DNA of 64,000 bases from the NCBI RefSeq assembly GCF_900100785.1, contig NZ_FNCP01000024.1, forward strand, positions 20,007 through 84,006, given 5' to 3'. The translations under genes were made by a program, and so were the position numbers. The stretch is from Desulfosporosinus hippei DSM 8344. GTDB lineage: Bacteria; Bacillota; Desulfitobacteriia; Desulfitobacteriales; Desulfitobacteriaceae. This document shows, piece by piece, positions 43,269-51,800 of this stretch (the first letter of the stretch is position 1; every line of letters starts with the position of its first letter). The notes under the pieces are model-generated. The model worked only from the letters and a program-made list of their open reading frames with translations. It was not told where the DNA came from and ran no database searches.

Positions 43269-43688
43269 ATGATTGACCCAATTGTACTTACTTCCAGACA
43301 GTCAGAAGTTATTCTTGATACCTTAAACAGGTTAATTAATCCGTGGCTAATTATTCTTTTCGGTTCCTATGCCAAGGGCAGAGCTCGTGAAGAAAGTGAT
43401 ATTGATCTTGCATTTTTGACGGATCAAGGGGTGGACGATTACCAATCATTTTGTATTGCTCAAGAATTGTCTGAGTTAATTGGAAAACCGGTGGATTGTG
43501 TCAATTTGTATTCAGCTAGTACGGTTTTTCAGGTTCAAATTATTGGGTATGGAAAAGTCCTATTTTGTGAAGATGAAACTCGCAGGAAATATTACTATGT
43601 ACGTACTTATAAAGAATATGCTTTATTAAATGAAGAGCGAACAATAATCTTAAAACAAATAAAAGAGAGAGGAACAATCTATGGGTGA
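43269..43688 (+). CDS. MntA-type nucleotidyltransferase antitoxin
   Basis: A 139-aa protein. LIILFGSYAKGRAREESDID matches GSx10DxD of MntA, which neutralises HepT by adding AMP residues to it. The C-terminal part (YKEYALLNEERTIILKQIKE) is helical and could contact the partner. The start ATG follows GAAAGGAC. It overlaps the hepT-like gene by 8 bp. A TATAAT element (43191) lies 78 bp upstream. Confidence 0.88.
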   Translation: MIDPIVLTSRQSEVILDTLNRLINPWLIILFGSYAKGRAREESDIDLAFLTDQGVDDYQSFCIAQELSELIGKPVDCVNLYSASTVFQVQIIGYGKVLFCEDETRRKYYYVRTYKEYALLNEERTIILKQIKERGTIYG

Positions 43689-44091
43689 TGATGTAATTTT
43701 AAATAAGTGCTCAATAATTGAACGTTGCATTCAACGGATTCATGAGGAATATAACGATAATCCTATCAGTTTGGAAAGCTATACCAAACAGGATTCGATT
43801 ATTCTAAACATTCAAAGAGGGTGCGAAGCGGCTATTGACTTGGCGATGCATATTGTCGCAGAGAATAAATGGGGTATTCCGCAGAGTAGCCGCGAAGTAT
43901 TTGATATTCTCCTACGAGAGAATTATATAGACGAATCCCTGACTCGATCTTTGAAATCTATGGTTGGATTCCGAAATATTGCAGTCCACAACTACCAAGC
44001 ACTAAATCTATTAATAGTACGACAGGTTATTGAAAAACATCTTAATGATTTGAGAAAGTTTAGCAGGATAATGCTGCAAAGCTCTATTTAG
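43681..44091 (+). CDS. HepT-like HEPN ribonuclease toxin (DUF86)
   Basis: A 136-aa helical protein. MVGFRNIAVHNYQALN carries the Rx4HxY HEPN RNase motif (R-NIAV-H-N-Y). IQRGCEAAIDLAMHIVAENK is the DUF86 core helix. It is predicted to cut RNA when not AMPylated by the upstream MntA-type protein. The GTG/ATG overlap with the antitoxin gene indicates translational coupling. This is the second HEPN/MNT module within 8 kb. Confidence 0.88.
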   Translation: MGDDVILNKCSIIERCIQRIHEEYNDNPISLESYTKQDSIILNIQRGCEAAIDLAMHIVAENKWGIPQSSREVFDILLRENYIDESLTRSLKSMVGFRNIAVHNYQALNLLIVRQVIEKHLNDLRKFSRIMLQSSI

Positions 44092-44141
44092 GATTGGGTA
44101 AATAATTATACTCTATGTATGGGGGCATATTTCAATTAATA

Positions 44142-44183
44142 AGCGGTCTGATTTCACTGGCGAAAGTGAAATCAGCCGCTTTT
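44142..44183. terminator. Bidirectional terminator
   Basis: AGCGGTCTGATTTCACT and AAGTGAAATCAGCCGCT form a 17-bp stem with one mismatch between the convergent hepT-like and putP-like genes, then TTTGCTTT. Confidence 0.75.
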
Positions 44184-44189
44184 GCTTTA

Positions 44190-45650
44190 TTATAAATCCG
44201 TATTCTGCTTACAAAGCTCGAACTCGGCTTCCATCTTTGCAGAGGGTTTTCCCGTCAGCAAACTGACTAGAACAATGGCAATTAGACAAGCAAAAAATCC
44301 CGGTACTAATTCATAGAGGGCGTTTTTTAGGAAGGGGAAGCGGGTCCAAAGAATGACTGTGCCGGAACCGGCGATCATGCCGGCTAAAGCGCCCCATTTG
44401 TTCATTCGTTTCCAATATAGGCTTAAGATGATGACCGGCCCAAAGGATGCACCGAAGCCTGCCCAGGCATAACCGACTAAATTTAGAATTGTTTCATTAC
44501 GCTGATAGGCTATCAGAATGGCGACAACAGCAACCATCAAGACGCAAAGACGACCCACTAAGACCAATTCTTTATCCGAGGCATTACGTCTAAACAGGCC
44601 ATATAAATCTTCTGTTAAGGAACTTGAGGTAACCAGGAGTTGAGAAGAGATTGTGCTCATGATGGCTGCTAAGATGGCAGAGAGCAGGAATCCTGTGATG
44701 ATTGGATGGAAAAGTAACTTACCTAGTTCCAGAAAAACAGTTTCAGGATCTGCCAGAGTAATGCCCTGGTTAGCAAAATAAGCGATTCCTATTAGTCCGG
44801 TAAACATGGCGCCAACAACTGAGAAGATCATCCAAATCATCCCAATACGGCGCGCCTTGACCAGTTCCTTGATGGAAGAGATAGCCATGAAGCGGATAAT
44901 GATATGGGGCTGGCCGAAATAGCCTAACCCCCATCCGAAGAGGGAGATTATGCCCAGGACTGTTGTACCTTTGAAGAAGTCCAGGTAGGCTGGATTAAGG
45001 CTATGAATGGTATTGATGGATGTCTGGAATCCTCCGGACGCTTGAATTGTAATCAGCGGAACCATGACCAGGGTGGTGACCATAATAAGGCCTTGGACAA
45101 AGTCAGTGATACTGACAGCTAAGAAGCCGCCGAATAGGGTATAAGCTACAACAACTCCTCCGACAACCCATAGTCCGGCATGGTAATCAACGTTAAAAGA
45201 GTTTTGAAATAGAACTGCCCCGGATACAAGGCCGGAAGATACATAAAAGGTAAAAAAGACAATAATGACAAAGCCTGACACCAGTCTGAGGATTCTGGAA
45301 TTGTCTTCAAATCGATTACCGATAAAAGCCGGGATTGTGATAGAATTATTGGCTAGTTCAGTATAGGTGCGCAGACGAGGAGCAACATAAAGCCAATTCA
45401 GATAGGCTCCCAGGGTGAGACCAATGACGATCCAGGAGGCGCTGATTCCTTGGGCAAACATTGCGCCGGGCAGGCCTAACATCAGCCAACCGCTCATATC
45501 CGAGGCCCCGGCGCTTAAAGCCGTTACCGCTGGGCCAAGATTTCGTCCTCCCAGCATGTAATCCGATAGATCTGTGGTTTTTCTGTAGGAGTAGTAACCA
45601 ATCCCTAACATTCCTAGCATGTAAATAATAATAGCGATTAATGATTCCAA
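44190..45650 (-). CDS. putP: Sodium/proline symporter (PutP-like, SSS family)
   Basis: A 486-aa protein with TTG start after GGGGGAG. About 13 membrane helices. YSYRKTTDLSDYMLGGRNLG, VTALSAGASDMSGWLMLGLP and ALSAILAAIMSTISSQLLVT-type segments are specific for PutP-like Na+/proline symporters. It imports proline for nutrition or osmoprotection. It is monocistronic, with a terminator shared with the convergent toxin module. Confidence 0.9.
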   Translation of the reverse strand: MESLIAIIIYMLGMLGIGYYSYRKTTDLSDYMLGGRNLGPAVTALSAGASDMSGWLMLGLPGAMFAQGISASWIVIGLTLGAYLNWLYVAPRLRTYTELANNSITIPAFIGNRFEDNSRILRLVSGFVIIVFFTFYVSSGLVSGAVLFQNSFNVDYHAGLWVVGGVVVAYTLFGGFLAVSITDFVQGLIMVTTLVMVPLITIQASGGFQTSINTIHSLNPAYLDFFKGTTVLGIISLFGWGLGYFGQPHIIIRFMAISSIKELVKARRIGMIWMIFSVVGAMFTGLIGIAYFANQGITLADPETVFLELGKLLFHPIITGFLLSAILAAIMSTISSQLLVTSSSLTEDLYGLFRRNASDKELVLVGRLCVLMVAVVAILIAYQRNETILNLVGYAWAGFGASFGPVIILSLYWKRMNKWGALAGMIAGSGTVILWTRFPFLKNALYELVPGFFACLIAIVLVSLLTGKPSAKMEAEFELCKQNTDL

Positions 45651-45830
45651 GCTGATTCTCCCCCTTAATTATGCTGATTAGATTTTGCTTTGGGCCAGGC
45701 TATTGTACCATATAAGTGATAGGCGGAAAAAGACATCTGAAGTATTATGCTCGCTGCTTACGAAAATGATTAGAGAGTAGCCCTTTCATGCCGCTGCCGA
45801 AGCACAATTTGAGGATGAAAATAGGTCCCT

Positions 45831-45893
45831 CGGGGCAGGTGGCTTCGTCCACATCCGTGCAAGACCAGCTAATTCGTGCGAAGACAGTGTCCG
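45831..45893 (+). repeat. Repeat family B fragment with gene remnant
   Basis: CTCGGGGCAGGTGGCTTCGT, CCACATCCGTGC, AATTCGTGCGAAGACAGTGT: the left boundary joined to the palindromic segment of family B. Right after it, an open stretch reads REVVELGDLELSKRWYNR then stop, which looks like the tail of a lost gene. Nothing else is recognised up to 46102. Confidence 0.65.
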
Positions 45894-46102
45894 CGAAGTA
45901 GTAGAACTAGGGGACTTAGAATTATCCAAAAGATGGTATAATAGATAGTGATGCGAGCTGCCAAGCAGCAGGCTTATGCGTGAGATAGGGTTAAGGGCAT
46001 AAAAATAAGCTCCTTTAAGGAGCTGTGAAACCATTTATCAGCATATATTGTTTTAAGTAAGCTATTTCTAATAGTTATTTTAATCTTGGGGGATCAATAA
46101 TA

Positions 46103-46495
46103 ATGGGTAGTGCTTTGAAATTTATTACCAGCATCATGAACTATTTCCACGACACGTTAATCTCGCTGACAAAGTTTATAGGTTTAAAAGTTAACGATAA
46201 GCAGCTGCATTTTCTGGTGATAGGAATTATTGGAATTCTGCTGTTTCTCGTTGTACATAAGCTTTTCAAGTATCTTGTCAAGTATAGTCTAACGGCGATT
46301 TCTTTCATCTATACCTTTACGGTATTGGTGGTTCTTGTTTTTGCCATCGAGATTGGGCAAAAGGTGACTGGGCGTGGTAATATGGAATTTCAAGATATCG
46401 TAGAAGGTTTATGGGGCTTTCTGGTGGCCTTTGGGATTTATTTGGTAATCGTTGTTGGGGTGTATGGGCTAAAGAAGCTGAAAAGGCGCTTATAG
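46103..46495 (+). CDS. VanZ-like small membrane protein
   Basis: A 130-aa protein with three to four membrane helices. NDKQLHFLVIGIIGILLFLV has the D..HF motif, and AIEIGQKVTGRGNMEFQDIV then EGLWGFLVAFGIYL the E..Q..G/R...D...N/G pattern of VanZ-like proteins. The function is unknown (teicoplanin resistance and phospholipid roles are reported for some relatives). A GGGGG-containing RBS is before the ATG. It is monocistronic. Confidence 0.65.
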   Translation: MGSALKFITSIMNYFHDTLISLTKFIGLKVNDKQLHFLVIGIIGILLFLVVHKLFKYLVKYSLTAISFIYTFTVLVVLVFAIEIGQKVTGRGNMEFQDIVEGLWGFLVAFGIYLVIVVGVYGLKKLKRRL

Positions 46496-46601
46496 TAGTA
46501 AGATAATGTATTGATTGTAAAATATATTATTAGCAGAAAGAAAGTTGAATAAGCTAAAAATATATTGCCTTATAGGGTAAGCTAAGGGAAATCCTATTTG
46601 G

Positions 46602-46724
46602 TTAGGTTGTTAGAACAAAAACGGCAATTATGATGATACAGATTGCGCTAGAAGCTGCAATAATTATAAGTTCTTGACGTGTCGGCAAATGGAACGAAGA
46701 AGATTTATATTGTTTCCAAGGCAT
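46602..46724 (-). CDS. Small single-pass membrane protein (40 aa)
   Basis: MPWKQYKSSSFHLPTRQELI, then IIAASSAICIIIIAVFVLTT: a basic N-terminus with one hydrophobic helix at the end, a tail-anchored layout. TAAGGAG lies 9 nt before the ATG. No family is recognised; the strong RBS and clean composition support a real small gene. Confidence 0.5.
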   Translation of the reverse strand: MPWKQYKSSSFHLPTRQELIIIAASSAICIIIIAVFVLTT

Positions 46725-46992
46725 ACCACACCACTCCTTACAATTTATGGTATTATAGTATTCTGCAGAAATAATCTTATTCCTTTAAATAGATAGAGGC
46801 CGAGACCCTTTTAAAGGGATAATTTACCGTTTAAATACCTATATTTTCGTCAGAAGAGTGCATATATACAGAATTTATATTACTACTGTTACCCTAGTTC
46901 GTTCTATTGTTACATTGATGTAACAATGTTCTAATAATTATGGGATAGATAAGCCCGAGGTGGAGGTAATCAGATCCTAAACTATTAAGTAG

Positions 46993-47022
46993 TTGACAAC
47001 TCTCATGCTTAAATGCTAAAAT
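46993..47022 (+). promoter_or_regulatory. Sigma-A promoter of the rplU operon
   Basis: TTGACA, 18 nt, TAAAAT. It is well placed for a leader of about 105 nt before rplU. Confidence 0.75.
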
Positions 47023-47029
47023 ATTTAAA

Positions 47030-47133
47030 TGTGGTGACTTCTCACCGCAACCGCTCTAATCAGGTATTAACGGGTTTCTTTTCTGAAATCGACCTGCAAC
47101 GGCGAGTCTAGGGTAACGGGAGGTGTAACAAAA
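47030..47133 (+). promoter_or_regulatory. Ribosomal protein L21 leader
   Basis: The transcribed leader contains GTGGTGACTTCTCACCGCAA and CGACCTGCAACGGCGAGTCT, then TAACGGGAGGTG. This is the position and general form of the Firmicutes L21 leader, in which the protein or mature ribosome status controls expression. The call is from position and partial similarity only. Confidence 0.55.
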
Positions 47134-47445
47134 ATGTACGCAGTTATTGAAACAGGTGGTAAGCAGTTCCGTGTTCAAGAAGGCGACGTTATTTACGTTG
47201 AAAAATTGGATGCTAATGTTGGAGATGCCGTAACGATTGATCAGGTTCTCCTCGTAGAAAAAGACGGTTCGGTGAGTGTTGGAACCCCAGTTGTAGCAGG
47301 TGCTACAGCAGTGCTGAAGGTTGTGGAGCACGGTAAAGGGGAGAAGATTATTGTCTTCAAATACAAATCCAAGAAAAACTATCGACGCAAACAAGGGCAT
47401 CGTCAACCCTACACGAAAGTTCTCGTCGAGGCACTCCAAGCGTAA
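47134..47445 (+). CDS. rplU: 50S ribosomal protein L21
   Basis: A 103-aa protein, [20 protein letters not shown], ending in [20 protein letters not shown] then VEALQA. It is full-length, with the conserved basic YRRKxGHRQ.YT segment that binds 23S rRNA. GGGAGGTG precedes the start. It is first gene of rplU-prp-rpmA-spo0B-obg, the order found in Bacillus and Clostridia. Confidence 0.97.
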   Translation: MYAVIETGGKQFRVQEGDVIYVEKLDANVGDAVTIDQVLLVEKDGSVSVGTPVVAGATAVLKVVEHGKGEKIIVFKYKSKKNYRRKQGHRQPYTKVLVEALQA

Positions 47446-47470
47446 GGGCCAAGACGGTGTTCGCCTAGTA

Positions 47471-47797
47471 GTGTGGGAAGACGACCAAGGGCAGATTCGA
47501 GAATTCGAGTTGTCCGGACATGCCGGGTATGCAGAAGAAGGTCGAGATATTGTTTGTGCAGGGGTTTCTGCACTGAGTATTGCGGCTGTCAATGGGCTGG
47601 AACGTTTCTTGACGGTTGCTCCTAAAGTCGAGACGAGGGATGGATATATCTCTTGTCAGCTTATAGGAGAGGCTGAGCAGGATTTAGAGAAGGCACAGCT
47701 GATTTTGCAGACGATGGTGTTAGGTATTGAACAAATACAAGCTGATTATAGTGAAAAGTATATATTAATTGATCGAAGGAGGTGGACTCCATGCTAA
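47471..47797 (+). CDS. prp: Ribosomal-processing cysteine protease Prp
   Basis: The Prp core reads [20 protein letters not shown], then [20 protein letters not shown], with the catalytic His (GHAG) and Cys (DIVCAG). Prp removes the N-terminal extension of L27. The start is unclear: the only standard start codon near the expected N-terminus is GTG at 47471, which would drop part of the first beta strand (VRLVVW is encoded from about 47459). No good RBS is visible, so translation may be coupled to rplU or use a non-standard start. The end overlaps rpmA by 7 bp. Confidence 0.88.
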   Translation: MWEDDQGQIREFELSGHAGYAEEGRDIVCAGVSALSIAAVNGLERFLTVAPKVETRDGYISCQLIGEAEQDLEKAQLILQTMVLGIEQIQADYSEKYILIDRRRWTPC

Positions 47798-48099
47798 AAA
47801 TGAACCTGCAATTATTTGCCCATAAAAAAGGGGTAGGTAGTTCGCGAAATGGTCGGGATAGTAATGCTCAACGTCTGGGTTTAAAACGTGGTGACGGACA
47901 ATTCGTTAAAGCTGGTACGATTATCGTACGTCAACGTGGAACGAAGTTTCATCCCGCTAAAAACTGTGGTCTGGGTAAAGATGACACCTTGTTTGCTTTA
48001 ATCGATGGTTATGTTAAATTCGAACATAAAGATCGTACTCACAAACAAGTAAGCGTTTATGCCGAGCGCTCGAAAATGCCGGTGGCTGTCGCCCAATAA
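47791..48099 (+). CDS. rpmA: 50S ribosomal protein L27 with Prp-cleaved N-terminal extension
   Basis: About 102 aa. ATG 47791 is set by GGAGGTGG upstream. The N-terminus [20 protein letters not shown] contains the Prp site (after LQLFA-type extension, before HKKG), as in Firmicutes whose mature L27 starts at the Ala/His. The rest ([20 protein letters not shown]) is typical L27, placing its N-terminus at the peptidyl-transferase centre. The protease gene is directly upstream. Confidence 0.97.
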   Translation: MLKMNLQLFAHKKGVGSSRNGRDSNAQRLGLKRGDGQFVKAGTIIVRQRGTKFHPAKNCGLGKDDTLFALIDGYVKFEHKDRTHKQVSVYAERSKMPVAVAQ

Positions 48100-48114
48100 G
48101 CTGTCTCAAACGTT

Positions 48115-48141
48115 ACCCCTGGGAAATCCCCAGGGGTTTTT
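48115..48141 (+). terminator. Terminator after rpmA
   Basis: ACCCCTGGG / CCCAGGGGT with a 5-nt loop and T5; a strong intrinsic terminator. Confidence 0.85.
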
Positions 48142-48312
48142 CGTGTATAGTTTAGAATAAATAGCCTTGGCGATCCAGTATATTGAGAACATTGTGACAT
48201 TATAGTATCGTTGTATGTACGGTTAGATTAGATCGAGCTCTGCTTTTTTTATTACATATTTTTCTTGGTTGTGGGTTAGAGAACATTAAATGTGAGATAA
48301 GAGAGGAAAACG

Positions 48313-48816
48313 ATGACTATGTCTGAGGTAGAACAAGTTCTTTTGTCAGAAATGTTATATTGGTATCGCCTCCAGAGGCATGACTTCCTGAATCACTGGC
48401 AAGTGATTATGGGCAATCTACAGCTTAATCGGCCCTCGGAAGCCCTTACCTACATGCAACAGTCTGTTCCCATATCGCCGGAAGAGCAGAAAATAGCGCA
48501 AATTCCCGAACCTTCCTTAGGAGCGATTCTTTTAGGTTTTATAATTCGTCTTGAACAGGCTAAAGTTGATACTACCATTGATTTTCCCAGTGAGATGAAA
48601 GAAAAAGACTTTTGGAAAGATCATTGGCGGGAAGAATATGCAGGAGGGTTATACGGGGACACTACTGAATGCGTGGCCGAGGTCATTCAGTCTAGCGAGG
48701 TAAAAGGCTTGACTGCTGAAATATATCTGTTTGATGAACCGAGAGGGTTAACTTGTCAGTTTATACTATCTGATGAGGAGACCATTCTCTGTGACAAGTT
48801 GATTACCTTAAGTTAA
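48313..48816 (+). CDS. Spo0B-like sporulation phosphotransferase
   Basis: A 167-aa protein. LQRHDFLNHWQVIMGNLQLN matches the Spo0B alpha-hairpin with its phosphorylatable His (H23 here) in the RHDxxN motif. The C-terminal part is weakly like the Spo0B beta domain. In Bacillus Spo0B passes phosphate from Spo0F to Spo0A, and its gene lies before obg, exactly as here. Conserved location supports the call. In Clostridia the exact partners are less clear. Confidence 0.8.
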   Translation: MTMSEVEQVLLSEMLYWYRLQRHDFLNHWQVIMGNLQLNRPSEALTYMQQSVPISPEEQKIAQIPEPSLGAILLGFIIRLEQAKVDTTIDFPSEMKEKDFWKDHWREEYAGGLYGDTTECVAEVIQSSEVKGLTAEIYLFDEPRGLTCQFILSDEETILCDKLITLS

Positions 48817-48897
48817 AGTAAAGTACATCTGGGATACAACTATTTGGAGTAGGCAATCTATCCTGTAGAAATATCTACTGACTAAGCGGAAATGAAA

Positions 48898-48965
48898 CTG
48901 AAAAAGAAACTAACCTATAAAACTAAACTATAAGAAGAAACTATAAGAAGAAACTAAACTATGGG
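48898..48965 (+). repeat. Short A-rich direct repeats before obg
   Basis: Tandem units of AACTATAAGAAG / AAACTAAACTAT type are repeated several times over 65 bp. They look like slippage-prone sequence and have no CRISPR character. Confidence 0.6.
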
Positions 48966-49017
48966 TTTAATTCTAAGCCCAAGGTTTAATGATATACGAA
49001 TTAAGGAGAATTAGTCT

Positions 49018-50286
49018 ATGTTTTACGATCGTGCGAAAATTTATGTTAAAGGCGGAGATGGCGGTGCTGGTATAGTTGCTTTCCGCCGCGAAAAATATGT
49101 CCCGGAAGGCGGTCCCAGCGGCGGAGACGGCGGTCGCGGGGGGAATGTGGTCTTTGTCGGGGATGAAGGCTTAAGAACTCTGGTTGACTTCCGTTATAAA
49201 CGTCATTATAAGGCGGATCGCGGAGATAACGGGATGGCTAAAAATATGAGTGGTCGGAGCGGTGAGAGTACAGTTTTGCGCATTCCTGTGGGGACTGTGA
49301 TCTTGGACGACGGAACAGGGGAAGTTATTGCCGATATCACCGAGCATGGACAACGAGTAGTTGTGGCAGCCGGCGGACGAGGAGGCAGAGGTAATGCTCG
49401 GTTTATGAGCAATACTAACAAAGCACCGACTCTTTCGGAAAATGGCGAACCCGGGGAAGAACATTGGCTCCGTTTAGAATTGAAATTATTGGCCGACGTG
49501 GGGTTGGTCGGTTTCCCCAATGTGGGCAAATCCACGATTATTTCCAAAGTGTCTGCCGCCAAGCCTAAGATTGCGGATTATCATTTTACCACCTTGGTGC
49601 CTAACTTAGGGGTTGTGGATGTTGAGGATGGGGAAAGCTTTGTCATGGCTGATATTCCCGGACTTATTGAGGGTGCTCACACGGGGGCGGGCTTAGGTCA
49701 TGAGTTTTTACGTCATACTGAGCGGACCCGGTTGATCTTGCATGTCTTAGACATATCCGGTTCGGAAGAAAGGGATCCCTTGGAGGATTTGCGTATTATT
49801 CAGGATGAGCTGAAACTTTATAGTCCGGCACTGGCTGAGAGGCCCGTGATTGTTGTGGCTAACAAAATAGATATTCCCGGTGCTGAAGAGAATTTGGAAC
49901 GGTTGAAGGGGGAACTTAAGGAAAGTTACGAGATTTTCCCAGTATCCGCCGCTACCGGAGAAGGTTTACAGAACTTAATTTATCATATTGCTAAGGTTCT
50001 GCCGGATATCTCGGCACCGACAATTGTCAGTTTGCCGGATGAACACAGGGTTACGAAGGTTAAATCTGATAAACGATTCGAAATTCGCAAAGAAAACAAC
50101 CTCTTTATTGTTGAAGGTGACGAAATTGAAAAACATGTTAAGATGACTTTCTTTGATCAAGAGGATAGTGTTTATCGCTTCCAAAATATCTTAAAGGCTA
50201 TGGGGATTGATGCCGCCTTGGTGGCGGCAGGGATTAATGAAGGAGATAAGGTGGAGATCGCCGGGGTCTCCTTTGACTGGGTATAG
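49018..50286 (+). CDS. obg: GTPase Obg/CgtA
   Basis: A 422-aa protein. Obg fold at 1-158 with Gly-rich loops (GGPSGGDGGRGGNVVFVGDE), G domain with GFPNVGKST (G1), TTLVPNLG (G2), DIPGLIEGA (G3), NKID (G4) and SAATGEG (G5), then an OCT domain to the end. Obg is an essential GTPase in ribosome assembly and stress/sporulation control. AAGGAG precedes the ATG. It is the last gene of the rplU-type cluster. Confidence 0.97.
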   Translation: MFYDRAKIYVKGGDGGAGIVAFRREKYVPEGGPSGGDGGRGGNVVFVGDEGLRTLVDFRYKRHYKADRGDNGMAKNMSGRSGESTVLRIPVGTVILDDGTGEVIADITEHGQRVVVAAGGRGGRGNARFMSNTNKAPTLSENGEPGEEHWLRLELKLLADVGLVGFPNVGKSTIISKVSAAKPKIADYHFTTLVPNLGVVDVEDGESFVMADIPGLIEGAHTGAGLGHEFLRHTERTRLILHVLDISGSEERDPLEDLRIIQDELKLYSPALAERPVIVVANKIDIPGAEENLERLKGELKESYEIFPVSAATGEGLQNLIYHIAKVLPDISAPTIVSLPDEHRVTKVKSDKRFEIRKENNLFIVEGDEIEKHVKMTFFDQEDSVYRFQNILKAMGIDAALVAAGINEGDKVEIAGVSFDWV

Positions 50287-50295
50287 ATAGGGTCG

Positions 50296-50512
50296 CTCGG
50301 GGCAGGGCGGCTTCGTCCACATCCGATCACCCAGCATTCCGAGGCTCGACCACTCGCTTTCGCGGGAGCTTCGCCAAACCTTTGGGTAATACCTGATGTG
50401 AACCTGTGGCTCCGCTTCCCACGAAAGCTTTGTGGGCTTTACCGCCTCTCCATGCAATGGGTTCACTACTGTGGATCGAAGCCGCCCTGTCTTTCGGGTC
50501 TATTATTTAAGA
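50296..50512 (+). repeat. Repeat family B copy (about 215 bp)
   Basis: GGGCAGGGCGGCTTCGTCCA ... CCAGCATTCCGAGGCTCG ... GGGTAATACCTGATGTGAAC ... CTTTACCGCCTCTCCATGCA ... GGGTCTATTATTTAAG. It matches the first third of the 37690 copy in the same orientation with about 80-85 % similarity by eye. It fills most of the gap between obg and the efflux genes. Confidence 0.8.
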
Positions 50513-50579
50513 ATAATTTGAGGTATTTTTTTTAAGGTAATACGGAGCTAAATCTTTTCGCGGGTTTGGGGGGGACAAG

Positions 50580-51800
50580 GTGACGAAACGTCTTTGGTGG
50601 ATAATAGGAACAATGCTTTTAGTTCTTGCGTTAGCCTTAGGTGGATGGTGGTTTTGGGGGAAGTCTCAGGGCCCGCTGAAGGTTAGAGTCGGGGTGGTTA
50701 CTCCGATCTCCATGCAGGAAGACGTCTTTGCGACGGGGAGTGTGGTTCCGGTGTCAAGCCAAGAGGTGCGTGTATTGGCTCCCGGGCGAGTTGCCAAAGT
50801 TGCGGTGAAGGTGGGGGAGACTGTTCAGGCTGGTCAGACTCTCGTAGCCTTAGACACTACCCTGGCGGATGCTCAGGTAGCTCAGGCCCAGGTGAATGTA
50901 GAGGCGGCTCAAACTGTTGTTAATTCTGCTCAGGCTAATTTAGAGGAGTTAAAGAAGGCACAAACCAGTGGGAGTTCGGCTGCTCTCTCGGGCAGTGATT
51001 CTGAGAACGGTTCTGGCCAGGCAGGTGGTTTAAGCTCTCTACTGCCCCAATTCGGAGGTCAACAAAGCAGCAGCTCTCAGCAGAATATTGTGAGTCCTGC
51101 TATTATCAGGCAGGCGGAGGGAGCCTTAGCCCAGAGTAAGGCGGCGTTAAAGCAGGCTGAAGAAATGTTGAAGGTTGCTCGGGTGCAGCAGGGTCAGCTG
51201 ATTTTTAAAGCAAGTATGGTCGGCACGGTTATCGAGGTGAATGCTCAAGAGGGCAATATCTCTTCTGTACAGCTTCCCTTAGTTGTAGTGGCTGATCTGA
51301 AACAGCTGAATGTCGAAGCTCAATTGAACGAAGTTGATGCTGGGAAGGTTCAGGTTGGCGGGAAAGTGAAGATCTCCAGTAAAATGTTGAAGGATTCCTC
51401 TGTTCAAGGAACAATTGGGGAGATTGCCCCCACCGCCGTCTCTGCCTTAAGTGTTCAGGGCAACTCATCTCCTACTGTGGGCGTAAAAATTCGCTTGGAA
51501 AATGCGCCGGTTGAACTGAAGCCCGGCTTTACTGTTAGTATTGAAATTGTGGTGGCAACTAAGGAAGGGGTTTTGGCCGTTCCTCAAGAAGCCCTTTTTC
51601 AAGAAGGAAACAAGAATTATGTTTACCGAATTCAAGCCGGACGCCTGGAAAAAGCCGAAGTTAAAATAGGGATAGGGAATGACACTCACCAGGAGGTTAC
51701 CTCCGGCTTAAAGGATGGAGACCAGGTGGTCTTAAATCCCTCCAATGATTTGGCGGAAGGAATCCAGGTTAGCCCTGAAGTGGGAAGTGGAGGGGTATGA
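50580..51800 (+). CDS. HlyD/MacA-type efflux adaptor (membrane fusion protein)
   Basis: A 406-aa protein with GTG start. N-terminal signal anchor (WWIIGTMLLVLALALGGWWF), a biotinyl-lipoyl-like half motif (RVAKVAVKVGETVQAGQTLV), an alpha-hairpin (about 95-210, Ala/Gln-rich with a Ser/Gly linker), the second lipoyl half and a beta barrel. Such adaptors connect a MacB-type permease to the outside. It overlaps the permease gene by 4 bp. GGGGGGGACAAG precedes the start. Confidence 0.88.
   Translation: MTKRLWWIIGTMLLVLALALGGWWFWGKSQGPLKVRVGVVTPISMQEDVFATGSVVPVSSQEVRVLAPGRVAKVAVKVGETVQAGQTLVALDTTLADAQVAQAQVNVEAAQTVVNSAQANLEELKKAQTSGSSAALSGSDSENGSGQAGGLSSLLPQFGGQQSSSSQQNIVSPAIIRQAEGALAQSKAALKQAEEMLKVARVQQGQLIFKASMVGTVIEVNAQEGNISSVQLPLVVVADLKQLNVEAQLNEVDAGKVQVGGKVKISSKMLKDSSVQGTIGEIAPTAVSALSVQGNSSPTVGVKIRLENAPVELKPGFTVSIEIVVATKEGVLAVPQEALFQEGNKNYVYRIQAGRLEKAEVKIGIGNDTHQEVTSGLKDGDQVVLNPSNDLAEGIQVSPEVGSGGV

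Noticed and set aside
45900..46040. Possible small RNA with TATAAT and a CTGCCAAGCAG hairpin
   Set aside because: No -35 match at good spacing and no terminator with a T-run; a gene remnant explains the stretch as well.
47056..47592. 178-aa frame opposite rplU/prp
   Set aside because: It is antisense to two conserved genes, with no RBS.
48898..48965. Possible CRISPR-like repeats before obg
   Set aside because: Units are about 12 bp and contiguous without spacers, so this is a simple tandem repeat.
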